Assembly (NCBI RefSeq): GCF_900104485.1
Contig: NZ_FMXQ01000003.1
Span: 372,001 to 436,000, forward strand
Length of the DNA stretch: 64,000 nt
Reading direction: 5' to 3'
From: Bauldia litoralis
GTDB taxonomy: Bacteria; Pseudomonadota; Alphaproteobacteria; Rhizobiales; Kaistiaceae
The translations under genes were made by a program, and so were the position numbers. The notes below the pieces were generated by a model. That model worked only from the letters and a program-made list of their open reading frames with translations, did no database searches and was not told where the DNA came from. Numbering within the stretch: position 1 is the stretch's first letter; each line of letters begins with the position of its first letter. Below are positions 9,682 to 17,319 of this stretch, piece by piece.

Positions 9682-10356
9682 CTAGGCAGCGACCGCGCCG
9701 GCGTTGCTGCGGGCGTTGATGCGCTTCTGGACCGACAGCAGGTGGGCGCGCATGGCGGCCTCGGCCGCCTCGGGATCGCGCTGGGCGATGGCCTCGGCGA
9801 TGAGCCGGTGCTCGGCATCGCGCTCGCCGACCCGCCTCGGGCAGACCGGCGCATCGCTGGCGATGCGGACGCGGGCATCGACCCCGACCTGGCGGAGCAT
9901 CTTGTAGAATTCGTTGGCGAGGTGGTTGCGGGCGCCGGTGGCGATGGCGAGATGGAAGGCAAGGTCGACGGCGCCGGCGGCGGCATCGTCCGGGGTCGTC
10001 GCGGCATGGGTGATGCGCGCGATCTCAAGGGCGGAGGCGCGCAGCGAGGCGAGGCGGGCCAAGCCTGGCTCCATCATCAGGCGCAGTTCCAGCACTTCGA
10101 GCGGATTGGTCATCCGCACCAGTTCCTCGCTGTAGCGGGGCAGCGCGGTCGAGGGCCGGCGGGCGGGCGCCGGCATCAGGTCGCCCGACTGCCGCAGGAT
10201 CGCCAGCGCCTTGCGCAACTGGTGACGCTTGACGTTGAGGCGCTCCGCGAGGTCGCGCTCGGAGGGCAGCGTGCCGCTGTCCGCCTGGATTCCCTTGATG
10301 GCGGAGACAATGTGATCCACGTCCGAGCGTTTCGACGTTGGGCTGGAGACAGTCAA
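9682..10356 (-). CDS. FadR/GntR-family regulator of the B6 catabolic genes
   Basis: The 224-residue protein has an N-terminal winged helix, with LPSERDLAERLNVKRHQLRKALAIL being the GntR helix-turn-helix, and a C-terminal all-helical FCD ligand-binding domain. In the FCD part, DLAFHLAI, the EHRLI histidine and RAHLL supply the usual Asp/His metal-site pattern. I place the start at TTG 10356 because GGGAGG lies about 7 bases upstream and the product then begins shortly before the winged helix. It is cotranscribed with pyridoxine oxidase and divergent from the second GMC gene. The intergenic region holds a perfect palindrome. It probably represses these promoters and responds to a pathway intermediate; this is inferred. 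Confidence 0.85.
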   Translation of the reverse strand: MTVSSPTSKRSDVDHIVSAIKGIQADSGTLPSERDLAERLNVKRHQLRKALAILRQSGDLMPAPARRPSTALPRYSEELVRMTNPLEVLELRLMMEPGLARLASLRASALEIARITHAATTPDDAAAGAVDLAFHLAIATGARNHLANEFYKMLRQVGVDARVRIASDAPVCPRRVGERDAEHRLIAEAIAQRDPEAAEAAMRAHLLSVQKRINARSNAGAVAA

Positions 10357-10440
10357 ACCGGAACCTCCCGAGGGACATGCGCCTTGCCGGCGCGCGCCCG
10401 ATGTCATGGTGACGTCTGTCAGTTCATCAGGCCTTGGCGA

Positions 10441-10499
10441 GTCAACCAAAATTAGCCCAACACAATCTGGTTGACAACCAGAATTGGCGGATGGTTGAC
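10441..10499. promoter_or_regulatory. Operator cluster in the gntR/GMC divergent promoter
   Basis: A perfect 17-base palindrome, TCTGGTTGACAACCAGA, lies at 10466-10482. The octamer TGGTTGAC occurs three times in this short region: inverted at 10441-10448, within the palindrome at 10468-10475, and direct at 10492-10499. GntR/FadR-type proteins bind TGGT...ACCA inverted repeats, so this is the likely site for the adjacent regulator. A leftward promoter with TTGTCA (10477-10472) and TAATTT (10454-10449), spacer 17, would overlap the palindrome; this promoter match is weak. Confidence 0.65.
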
Positions 10500-10549
10500 T
10501 TCTGGTCGAGGCGTCGCGCATTCGCGGCGATCCCAAGCGGAGATGAACC

Positions 10550-12178
10550 ATGCCCGGCGCGGCGACCTACGACTACATCATCGTCGGCGCCGGATCGGCC
10601 GGCTGCGTGCTGGCCAACCGGCTGACCGCCGACCCGTCGGTCTCGGTGCTGCTACTGGAAGCCGGCGACTGGGATCGGGACCCGATGATCCACATTCCGC
10701 TCGGCTGGGGGAAGATCCTGGTCGAGCGCCGCCACGACTGGATGTATTTCTGCGAGCCGGAGGACAATGTCGGCGGGCGGCGGGTCGAATGCGCCCGCGG
10801 CAAGGTGATCGGCGGCTGTTCCTCGACCAATGCCATGGCCTATGTGCGCGGCAATCGCGGCGACTACCAGCGCTGGGCGGCCGGCGGGATGGCCGACTGG
10901 TCGTTCGACAAGGTGCTTCCCTACTTCAAGCGCCAGGAAAGCTGGGAGGGCGGGGAGAGCGAATACCGGGGTGGCGACGGGCCGGTCGGCACCCAGTATT
11001 GCCGCTACAAGGACCTGCTGGTCGACGCCGTCTTCGCGGCGAGCCGGGAGGCTGGCTACCCGCAGACCGACGACTATAACGGCGCGGTCCAGGACGGCTT
11101 CGGCCGGCTGCAGATGTCGATCCGCGAAGGCCGGCGGAGCTCGACCGCGACCGCCTATCTCAAGCCGGCGCTCGACCGGCCCAATCTCGACGTGGCGACA
11201 GGTGCGCAAGCGACCCGGATCCTGATGGGCGAGGGCCGGGCGACCGGCATCGAATACCGCCGCGACGGCATGCTGAAGACCGCCTCGGCGCGACGCGAAG
11301 TGCTCCTCGCCGGCGGGGTGATCAATACGCCGCAACTCCTGATGCTGTCGGGAATCGGGGCGGCGGGCGACCTTGCCTCACTGGGGGTCGAAACCGTCGT
11401 CGATGCGCCTGGAGTCGGCAGAAACCTTCAGGATCACGTCTCGGTCATCCTGATGTATCGCCGCAAGGAACCCGGCCCTTTCTACAAGATGATGCGGGCC
11501 GATCGCATCGCCGTCGACTTCGCCCGGACCTATCTGACGGGGCGTGGATTCTCCGGCGACGTGCCCGGCGGCGCGGTGGCGTTCCTGAAGAGCGGACCCG
11601 ACCGGCCGCTGCCGGATGTGCAGATGCTGTTCACCGCGGCGCCGCTGGCCGCATGGCCCTATCTGCCGCCGTTCAAGAAGCCCTTTACCGACGGATTCGC
11701 GACGCGAATCGTTGCCATCCAGCCGGAAAGTCGCGGCCATATCAGCCTCGCTTCCGGCGACCCGATGGAAGCGCCGCGCATCCATCAGAATTTCCTCTCC
11801 TCGCCGAAGGACTGGGAGTCGCTGAGATACGGTTTCCGGGTGGCGCGGACCCTTGCCGCGCAGCCGGCGATGCAGCCGTTTGTCGCCGCCGAGTTCTTTC
11901 CCGGACCGGACTGCCAGAGCGACGAGGCGATCGACGCCCATATCCGCAACACCTCGATCACCGTGCATCACCCGGCGGGCACCTGCCGGATGGGTGCGGA
12001 CGCGGCGTCCGTCGTCGATCCGGCGCTCCGGGTGCGCGGCGTCGACGGCCTTCGCGTCGTCGATGCCTCGGTGATGCCGGACCTGCCCTGCGGCAACATC
12101 AACGCGGCGGTGATCATGATCGCCGAAAAGGCGGCTGACCTGATTGCCGAAGCGGCTGCGGCGCGGCAGGCGGCCTGA
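10550..12178 (+). CDS. GMC flavoprotein, probable 4-pyridoxate dehydrogenase
   Basis: The 542-residue GMC oxidoreductase has [15 protein letters not shown] at the N-terminus, [21 protein letters not shown] (FAD signature region), and the C-terminal [11 protein letters not shown] and [12 protein letters not shown] segments carrying the catalytic His/Asn pair. In the known B6 pathway a GMC enzyme oxidises the 5-hydroxymethyl group of 4-pyridoxic acid to FHMPC. This gene lies upstream of a clear FHMPC dehydrogenase gene and is separate from the pyridoxine oxidase, which makes that role the best fit. No signal peptide is seen. It is expressed rightward from the operator-rich region shared with gntR. 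A choline or alcohol dehydrogenase role cannot be excluded by sequence alone. Confidence 0.72.
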   Translation: MPGAATYDYIIVGAGSAGCVLANRLTADPSVSVLLLEAGDWDRDPMIHIPLGWGKILVERRHDWMYFCEPEDNVGGRRVECARGKVIGGCSSTNAMAYVRGNRGDYQRWAAGGMADWSFDKVLPYFKRQESWEGGESEYRGGDGPVGTQYCRYKDLLVDAVFAASREAGYPQTDDYNGAVQDGFGRLQMSIREGRRSSTATAYLKPALDRPNLDVATGAQATRILMGEGRATGIEYRRDGMLKTASARREVLLAGGVINTPQLLMLSGIGAAGDLASLGVETVVDAPGVGRNLQDHVSVILMYRRKEPGPFYKMMRADRIAVDFARTYLTGRGFSGDVPGGAVAFLKSGPDRPLPDVQMLFTAAPLAAWPYLPPFKKPFTDGFATRIVAIQPESRGHISLASGDPMEAPRIHQNFLSSPKDWESLRYGFRVARTLAAQPAMQPFVAAEFFPGPDCQSDEAIDAHIRNTSITVHHPAGTCRMGADAASVVDPALRVRGVDGLRVVDASVMPDLPCGNINAAVIMIAEKAADLIAEAAAARQAA

Positions 12179-12303
12179 CGGCGCGAAGGCCAACCAGGTG
12201 GCCGCGGTCGCGCGTCCCGAACGGACAGCCTTCGGGCCAACCGGTCGTGACTCAAGGGCTTTTGCAGGCCGCTACTTGTGCGGCGCAGCGGCGACCGTGC
12301 GCT

Positions 12304-12377
12304 CAACCAGCCGAAAGGGAAAATGCCAACCAAATCGCCTTGCCTGGTCCAACCAGTGTGCTACGGTTGAGGTTGGT
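12304..12377. promoter_or_regulatory. AACCA/TGGTT operator cluster upstream of the cupin gene
   Basis: The 233-base gap before the cupin gene contains the inverted repeat CTGGTCCAACCAG at 12344-12356. Further half-sites are CAACCAG at 12304-12310, CCAACCA at 12327-12333 and GGTTGGTT at 12371-12378. TGGTNNNACCA is the core recognised by FadR-type regulators. The same half-site forms the palindrome between gntR and the GMC gene, so one regulator probably controls both promoters. A weak promoter, TTGCCT (12340-12345) with TACGGT (12362-12367), would place the repeat between -35 and -10. Confidence 0.6.
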
Positions 12378-12411
12378 TAGGCGACTGGTCGACATCAGGA
12401 GAGCTTCCATC

Positions 12412-13563
12412 ATGTCCACTCATGAGTCCGCGGACACCGTCATCAGCAACAAGAAGGCCGCCCTGGCTGGCCTCTATGACGACATCCATACCAGCAACAT
12501 GTTTCCCTTCTGGGCGACCAGCGAGGGTGTCGACCACGACGAGATCAAGCAGCTGATGGCCACGTCGAAGGCGGTGCCCTTCGTCTGGAAATACGGCGAG
12601 ATCGAACCGCTGCTGCAGCGTGCCGCCCAGTTGATCACCATGGACGACAGCGAAAGACGCTCGCTGATCCTGATCAACCCCGGCCTGGCGCCCAAGCGGG
12701 CTTCGGTCAGCACGATGTACACCGCATACCGGCTCAACGATCCCGACGAGATCATGCCGCCGCACAAGCATTCCCCGAGCGCCATCCGCTTCGGCCTCAC
12801 CGGCACCGGCAACTTCACCGGGGTCGAGGGCGAGGATGTCGTCTTCGGTCCGGGCGACATGGTGCTGACGCCGAACGACGCCTGGCACAACCACGGCACG
12901 GTCGGCGGCGAGCAGGCGGTCAACCTCTCGGTCCTCGACCTGCCGCTGGTCGAGACCCTCAACGCCATCCATTTCGACCACAATTACACCGAGATGGAGG
13001 ACGGCAAGGAGGTCGAGAAGAAGGTCCAGTCGGCGCGCTATCCGTCGGACTATTCGCAGAGCATTTACGGTGAAGGGGGGCTGCGGCCGCGCTTCGTCGA
13101 CCACAAGCGCGGCGGCGGGCTTTCGTCGCCGATGTGGGTCTATCGCTGGGAGAAGATGGAAGCGGCGCTCGACGCGCACAAGGACTGGGACGGCGACCCC
13201 CATGAAGGGATCGTCATCGACTATGTCGACCCGACCACCGGCGGTCCGGTCTTCCGCACGATCAGCTTCTACGCGCAGATGCTGCGCCCCGGCGAGAAGA
13301 CGCTGCCGCAGCGCGAAACGGCCAGCCTGCTGCTGGCGCCGTTCCGCGGCAAGGGCCACTCGATCATCGACGGCGAACGCTTCGACTGGGGCCAGTTCGA
13401 CACGCTTGCGGTGCCCGGCGGAAGCTGGGTCGAGCATGTCAACGACTCGCCAAACGAGCCGGTGATCTTCTTCGGTGCGACGGACGCGCCGACGCAGAAG
13501 GCGCTCTACCTCTACAAGCGCTGGGGCCGCAACCAGGCCGGCGACCTGCTGCGCCTCGCCTGA
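12412..13563 (+). CDS. Gentisate/salicylate 1,2-dioxygenase-like bicupin, candidate pyridine-ring-cleaving enzyme
   Basis: The 383-residue protein has two cupin domains. The N-terminal cupin has PPHKHSPSAIRFGL and NDAWHNHG, giving an apparent Fe(II) triad of His118, His120 and His159. Arg126 and His161 sit where this family binds the substrate carboxylate and phenolate. The second cupin (about 285-345) lacks the histidines. Gentisate, salicylate and 1-hydroxy-2-naphthoate dioxygenases of this family split the ring between a hydroxyl-bearing carbon and its carboxyl-bearing neighbour. HMPDC, the product of this locus's early enzymes, has exactly that ortho arrangement (3-OH, 4-COOH). AGGAGA precedes the ATG. 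The family is firm; a pyridine substrate is inferred from context only. Confidence 0.8.
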   Translation: MSTHESADTVISNKKAALAGLYDDIHTSNMFPFWATSEGVDHDEIKQLMATSKAVPFVWKYGEIEPLLQRAAQLITMDDSERRSLILINPGLAPKRASVSTMYTAYRLNDPDEIMPPHKHSPSAIRFGLTGTGNFTGVEGEDVVFGPGDMVLTPNDAWHNHGTVGGEQAVNLSVLDLPLVETLNAIHFDHNYTEMEDGKEVEKKVQSARYPSDYSQSIYGEGGLRPRFVDHKRGGGLSSPMWVYRWEKMEAALDAHKDWDGDPHEGIVIDYVDPTTGGPVFRTISFYAQMLRPGEKTLPQRETASLLLAPFRGKGHSIIDGERFDWGQFDTLAVPGGSWVEHVNDSPNEPVIFFGATDAPTQKALYLYKRWGRNQAGDLLRLA

Positions 13564-13628
13564 TCCGATCCGCGGCGCCGGCGGCGTCGCGGGCTTTTTC
13601 CCGTATTCCCTTCAGCCGCCGAGGCAGC

Positions 13629-14762
13629 GTGACAGTGGTATCAGCGTCCAACACTAAGCATCTCGGTCATGTCGATTGTCCCGGCGGCGGTCAGGTCTGG
13701 GTCGACGGGAACATCCTCTATATCGGCCACATGCGGCCGCCGAGCGGCACGACGCTGGTCGACATCTCGGACCCCCGCAATCCGCGCAAGATCGCGACCG
13801 TCGATGTCCCGCCCGGCTGGCATTCACACAAGGTGCGCGCCCAGAACGGGCTGATGGTCATCAACCACGAGCGGTTCGGCTCCGAGGGGCCGGCGGAATT
13901 CGGCGGCGGCCTGGCGATCTACGACACGACGCGGCCGGAAAAACCGACCCTGATCTCCAAATGGATGACCGGCGGCAAGGGCGTCCACCGCTACGATTTC
14001 GACGGGCGCTACGCCTATATCTCGCCGACGGCCGATGGCTATGTCGGCAACATCGTGATGATCCTCGACCTTGCCGATCCGGCCAATCCGACCGAGGTCG
14101 GGCGCTGGTGGATCCCCGGCCAGTGGATCGGCGGCGGTGAGGACTATCCGTGGGAGAATTACGTTCCGCCGCGCTGCCACCATCCGCTGCGGATGGGCGA
14201 CCGCCTCTATGTCAGCTACTGGCACCACGGGCTTTTCATCCTCGACATCTCGGATCTCAGCCGTCCGCGCGCCATCGCGCACATGAATTCGAGCCCGGCC
14301 TTCCCGCATCCGACCCATACCTGCCTGCCGATCCCGCAGCCGCTCAAGGGCCGCAAGGTCATGGTGGTGGCGGATGAGGACGTGGCGAAGCTCAGGCCGC
14401 ACGCGCCGGCCTTCTCCTGGGTCTATGACATCACCGACGAGACCAACCCGCTGCCGATCTCGACCTTCCAGGTCCCCGGCCTCGACCCGGATGGCGCGCC
14501 GCAGCCGCCGATGACCGGCTGCCACCAGCCGTCGGAGCGCTTCTCGGGCTCGGTCATCCCCTTCGCCTGGTTCGCGCAGGGCCTGCGGCTGGTCGATATC
14601 GCCGATCCCTTTGCACCGAAGGAGGTCGGACATTTCCTGCCCGACGCGCCGGCCGGCGCCGAGCGGGCCTCGTCCAACGACGTGACCATCGACGACCGCG
14701 GCATCATCTACCTGATCGATCGCGTGCGGGGCGTCGACATCATCGAAACCAGCGTCTTCTAG
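13629..14762 (+). CDS. LVIVD-repeat beta-propeller protein, histidine-rich
   Basis: The 377-residue protein consists of about seven repeats of the form LVDISDPRNPRKIATV, LAIYDTTRPEKPTLIS, MILDLADPANPTEVGRW, LFILDISDLSRPRAIAH, VYDITDETNPLPISTF, LRLVDIADPFAPKEVGHF and IYLIDRVRGVDIIE. This predicts a seven-bladed beta-propeller. Histidines recur near blade starts (GWHSHKVR, KGVHRYDF, RCHHPLR, YWHHGLF, HPTHTC, GCHQPSE), suggesting a central metal or active site. No signal peptide is visible, so it should be cytoplasmic. GTG 13629 is a weak start; GTG 13635 is possible. It sits between the cupin and RidA genes in one operon. It may be a hydrolase, lactonase or isomerase of the ring-cleavage product, which is a guess. 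Confidence 0.8.
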   Translation: MTVVSASNTKHLGHVDCPGGGQVWVDGNILYIGHMRPPSGTTLVDISDPRNPRKIATVDVPPGWHSHKVRAQNGLMVINHERFGSEGPAEFGGGLAIYDTTRPEKPTLISKWMTGGKGVHRYDFDGRYAYISPTADGYVGNIVMILDLADPANPTEVGRWWIPGQWIGGGEDYPWENYVPPRCHHPLRMGDRLYVSYWHHGLFILDISDLSRPRAIAHMNSSPAFPHPTHTCLPIPQPLKGRKVMVVADEDVAKLRPHAPAFSWVYDITDETNPLPISTFQVPGLDPDGAPQPPMTGCHQPSERFSGSVIPFAWFAQGLRLVDIADPFAPKEVGHFLPDAPAGAERASSNDVTIDDRGIIYLIDRVRGVDIIETSVF

Positions 14763-14772
14763 GAGCCTTGGC

Positions 14773-15183
14773 GTGTCGAACGAAGCCAGAAAATCTGACA
14801 GCCACTATGCGATCGGCAACAAGAATCCCAACCTGCCGTTCCACCCGGCCGTGCGGGCCGGCGACTATATCTTCGTCTCCGGCCAGGTGCCGAAGGACGA
14901 GAATAATGACATGATCAGCGGCACGATCGAGGAAGAGACCCTGGCGACGCTGAAGACCATTGAGCGGGTCATCGCGCACGAGGGCGCGACTCTGTCGGAC
15001 GTGGTGCGGATCACCACCTATCTCGAGGATGTGCGCGACTTCGGCCGCTACAACCGGGCGTTCCTGCAGGGGATCGGCGATGCCGTCCTCGCCCGCACGA
15101 CGATCGAGGCGCGCGCCGTGATCAGCACGAAAATCGAAATGGAAGCGATCGTCTACAAGCCGCTGCCGGCCTCCAAGGGCTAG
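14773..15183 (+). CDS. RidA (YjgF/YER057c/UK114) family enamine/imine deaminase
   Basis: The 136-residue protein has the RidA fold pattern: GDYIFVSGQVPKD early, an amphipathic helix, then ARTTIEARAVISTKIEMEAIVY. Arg108 in the ARTT segment corresponds to the substrate-carboxylate-binding arginine required for deaminase activity in RidA, and the acidic residues near 122-124 are retained. RidA enzymes are cytoplasmic trimers that hydrolyse reactive enamines/imines to keto acids and ammonia. The gene starts at GTG 14773 with AGGAG 7 bases upstream. Its place in an operon with a putative pyridine-ring dioxygenase fits a role in hydrolysing the nitrogen-containing open-chain product. That specific role is inference. 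Confidence 0.88.
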   Translation: MSNEARKSDSHYAIGNKNPNLPFHPAVRAGDYIFVSGQVPKDENNDMISGTIEEETLATLKTIERVIAHEGATLSDVVRITTYLEDVRDFGRYNRAFLQGIGDAVLARTTIEARAVISTKIEMEAIVYKPLPASKG

Positions 15184-15216
15184 GCCGGGCGGACACGAAA
15201 AGGGAACGAGAAAGCG

Positions 15217-15834
15217 ATGTACAAACTCCTGGGCCGGCAAACCTCCGGCAACGTCCAGAAGGTCATCTTCATGCTCGAAGAGACCGGCGCCGCATATGAG
15301 CGCGAGGACTATGGCCGCCAGTTCGAGAACACCCAGACGCCGGAATACAAGGCACTGAACCCGGCATCCAAGGTGCCGACCTTCATCGACGGCGACGTGG
15401 TGATCTGGGAATCCAACACCATTCTGCGCTACCTCGCCGCCACCGGCGCACCGCAGCTGACCGGCGCGACGCCGGCCGAGACGACGCTGGTCGAGCGGTG
15501 GATGGACTTCCTGCTCGCCGCGATCAATCCCGGCTACATGGCCGCCTTCAAGGGCTCGAAGCTGGCGCCGGAAGAGCGTCCGGCCGAGTTCGACGCCCAG
15601 GTCAAGGACCTGGCGGCGCAATGCGCCATCATCGACGGCCACCTCAAGGGCAAGGCCTTCTTTGCCCTCGACAAGTTGACGATCGCCGATATCGCCTGCG
15701 CGCCGATCCTCAAGCGCTGCATGGACTTCAAGATCGACCGGCCGGCCTTCCCGGAGCTTGAGCGCTGGGTCGCGTCGATGGCCGAGCGGCCGGCCTTCCA
15801 GGTCGCCACCGGCACGGCCGCCAAGGCCGCGTGA
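15217..15834 (+). CDS. Glutathione S-transferase family protein
   Basis: The 205-residue protein has an N-terminal thioredoxin-like domain (YKLLGRQTSGNVQKVIFMLEE, then the cis-proline KVPTFIDGD and ESNTILRYLA that bind glutathione) and a C-terminal helical domain from about residue 90. The length is normal. Serine or asparagine in SGNVQKV probably replaces tyrosine as the activating residue. GST-family enzymes include maleylpyruvate isomerases, which act directly after gentisate dioxygenases, so this gene next to a gentisate-dioxygenase-like cupin may isomerise the ring-cleavage product. It ends overlapping the next gene by one base (TGATG), showing tight operon structure. General detoxification is the alternative. 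Confidence 0.85.
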   Translation: MYKLLGRQTSGNVQKVIFMLEETGAAYEREDYGRQFENTQTPEYKALNPASKVPTFIDGDVVIWESNTILRYLAATGAPQLTGATPAETTLVERWMDFLLAAINPGYMAAFKGSKLAPEERPAEFDAQVKDLAAQCAIIDGHLKGKAFFALDKLTIADIACAPILKRCMDFKIDRPAFPELERWVASMAERPAFQVATGTAAKAA

Positions 15835-16763
15835 TGTTCCGCCGGGTCGGGCTCATCGGGCTGGGGACAATGGGGCCGGGCATCGCCGCCCGGCTCGCCA
15901 GGGGCGGCGTCGATGTCGTCGCCCATGACATTGCGCCCGAAGCGATGGAGCGCGCCCGCGCCATGCTCGACATCGCCGGCGGCGTCCTCGACAAGCTCGG
16001 CATCGAGCCGCCGGAGACGGGAAGCGGCACGGTGAGCTTCGTGTTGTCGATCGCCGAGGCCGTCGACGGCGCCGATCTCGTCATCGAGAACGTTCCGGAG
16101 AACCGGGAGATCAAGGCGGCGACCTATCGCGCCATCGAGCCGCTGATCGGCCCGTCGGTGATCGTCGCCACCGACACCTCCGGCATCCCGATCACCGAGC
16201 TCCAGGCCAGCATGGACAAGCCGGACCGGTTCGTCGGCATGCACTGGTCGAACCCGCCCCATATCATCCCGATGATCGAGGTGATCGGCGGCGCGGCGAC
16301 GGCGCCGGCGACGGTCGAAGCCATTCGCGATTTCATCCGGGCACTCGGCCTGCTGCCGGTGGTGGTCAAGAAGGACGTGCCCGGCTTTGTCGAGAACCGC
16401 GTGCTCTACGCGCTGCTGCGCGAGGCGGTCGATCTGGTCGAGCGCGGCGTCATCGAACCGGAGGATATCGACACCTGCGTCTCCTGGGGGATCGGCTACA
16501 AGATCGCGGTGATCGGGCCGATGGCGCTGCTCGACATGGCGGGGATGGATATCTACAGCTCGGTCTCGTCCTTCCTGAACCAGGACCTGTGCGCCCGGGA
16601 CGACGTTGCGCCGCTGGTGCGCGACAAGATGGCGGCCAATACCCACGGCATCAAGACGGGCGAGGGCATCTACGCCTATACGCCGGAGAGGATCGCCGAG
16701 CTCCAGAAGGAACGGGCCCGCAAGCTCGTCGCCATCCGGCGGATCCTAGAGGACAGGGGCTGA
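15834..16763 (+). CDS. FHMPC 5-dehydrogenase (3-hydroxyacyl-CoA dehydrogenase-like, B6 pathway)
   Basis: The 309-residue protein resembles short 3-hydroxyacyl-CoA dehydrogenases: Rossmann motif GLIGLGTMGPGIAARLARGG, then ENVPENREIK, and the catalytic-histidine segment MHWSNPPHIIPMIEV. The C-terminal half has VPGFVENRVLYALLREAVDLVERG and SWGIGYKIAVIGPMALLDMAG. From memory these stretches are very close to the Mesorhizobium loti 5-formyl-3-hydroxy-2-methylpyridine-4-carboxylate 5-dehydrogenase, an NAD-dependent enzyme that yields 3-hydroxy-2-methylpyridine-4,5-dicarboxylate. ATG 15834 overlaps the GST stop codon; GTG 15831 adds one residue. It anchors this operon to B6 catabolism and distinguishes it from an ordinary gentisate operon. 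Confidence 0.85.
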   Translation: MFRRVGLIGLGTMGPGIAARLARGGVDVVAHDIAPEAMERARAMLDIAGGVLDKLGIEPPETGSGTVSFVLSIAEAVDGADLVIENVPENREIKAATYRAIEPLIGPSVIVATDTSGIPITELQASMDKPDRFVGMHWSNPPHIIPMIEVIGGAATAPATVEAIRDFIRALGLLPVVVKKDVPGFVENRVLYALLREAVDLVERGVIEPEDIDTCVSWGIGYKIAVIGPMALLDMAGMDIYSSVSSFLNQDLCARDDVAPLVRDKMAANTHGIKTGEGIYAYTPERIAELQKERARKLVAIRRILEDRG

Positions 16764-16767
16764 CGCG

Positions 16768-17319
16768 ATGGCCCGATCCGCCGACCATGCCAGCACGATC
16801 GAGGGCCGCGAGGCCATCGCTGGAGCGGCGGCGCGGATCGGATCGGCGGCGGAATGGCTGCTCGGCGTGCTGCTGATCGTCGTCGTGGCGATCAACGTGG
16901 TCAACGCCTCGGGCCGCTACCTCTTTTCCTACAGCGTCGTCGGCGCCGACGAGTTGATGGTCTACACGATCATCCTCGTGGTGATGGCCGGCGCGGTGCT
17001 GGCCCTGGCGCGGCGCGACCACATCAACGTCAACCTCGTGCCGTCCTATGCGCGGGGCCGCTGGCGGCACGCGCTCCATGTCATCAACGATCTCGCGGCG
17101 CTGGCCGCGACGGTCTATGCGGCGAATGCTTCGTGGCTTTATGTGGAGCGCATCGCGCGGCTCGACACGCGCAGCATGGCGCTTGGCCTGCCGATGACCA
17201 TTCCCCATTCGGCGGTGCTGGCCGGCTTCGTCGGCATGGCCCTGGTCGCCGCCGTTTTGCTCGCGCGCGATACTCATGCCTTCGCGGTCAACGCCCAGGC
17301 GTCGGGGGCGGCGTCATGA
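16768..17319 (+). CDS. TRAP transporter small permease (DctQ family)
   Basis: The 183-residue inner-membrane protein has four hydrophobic segments (around residues 25-47, 68-85, 102-125 and 145-165) separated by short loops, as in DctQ subunits. Typical features are NASGRYLFSYSVVGADELM and ARRDHINVN after the second span. It forms the small half of the membrane complex that imports an acidic solute using the sodium gradient. It starts four bases after the FHMPC dehydrogenase gene and overlaps the large-permease gene by four bases (ATGA). Operon position suggests a B6 vitamer or pyridine carboxylate as cargo; this is inferred. Confidence 0.9.
   Translation: MARSADHASTIEGREAIAGAAARIGSAAEWLLGVLLIVVVAINVVNASGRYLFSYSVVGADELMVYTIILVVMAGAVLALARRDHINVNLVPSYARGRWRHALHVINDLAALAATVYAANASWLYVERIARLDTRSMALGLPMTIPHSAVLAGFVGMALVAAVLLARDTHAFAVNAQASGAAS

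Noticed and set aside
8299-10455. Rightward 718-codon frame covering pyridoxine oxidase and gntR
   Set aside because: It is antisense to two clear genes, low in complexity with repeated GRGRR-like stretches, and has no recognisable motif.
8110-12178. Both GMC genes as choline dehydrogenases of a betaine pathway
   Set aside because: No betaine aldehyde dehydrogenase or BetI is present. The neighbouring genes are specific for vitamin B6 breakdown, and the first protein has stretches matching pyridoxine oxidase.
12412-15834. A plain gentisate degradation operon
   Set aside because: There is no fumarylpyruvate hydrolase and no hydroxybenzoate hydroxylase. The operon also encodes FHMPC dehydrogenase, which links it to B6. 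It is kept as the main alternative hypothesis but not called.
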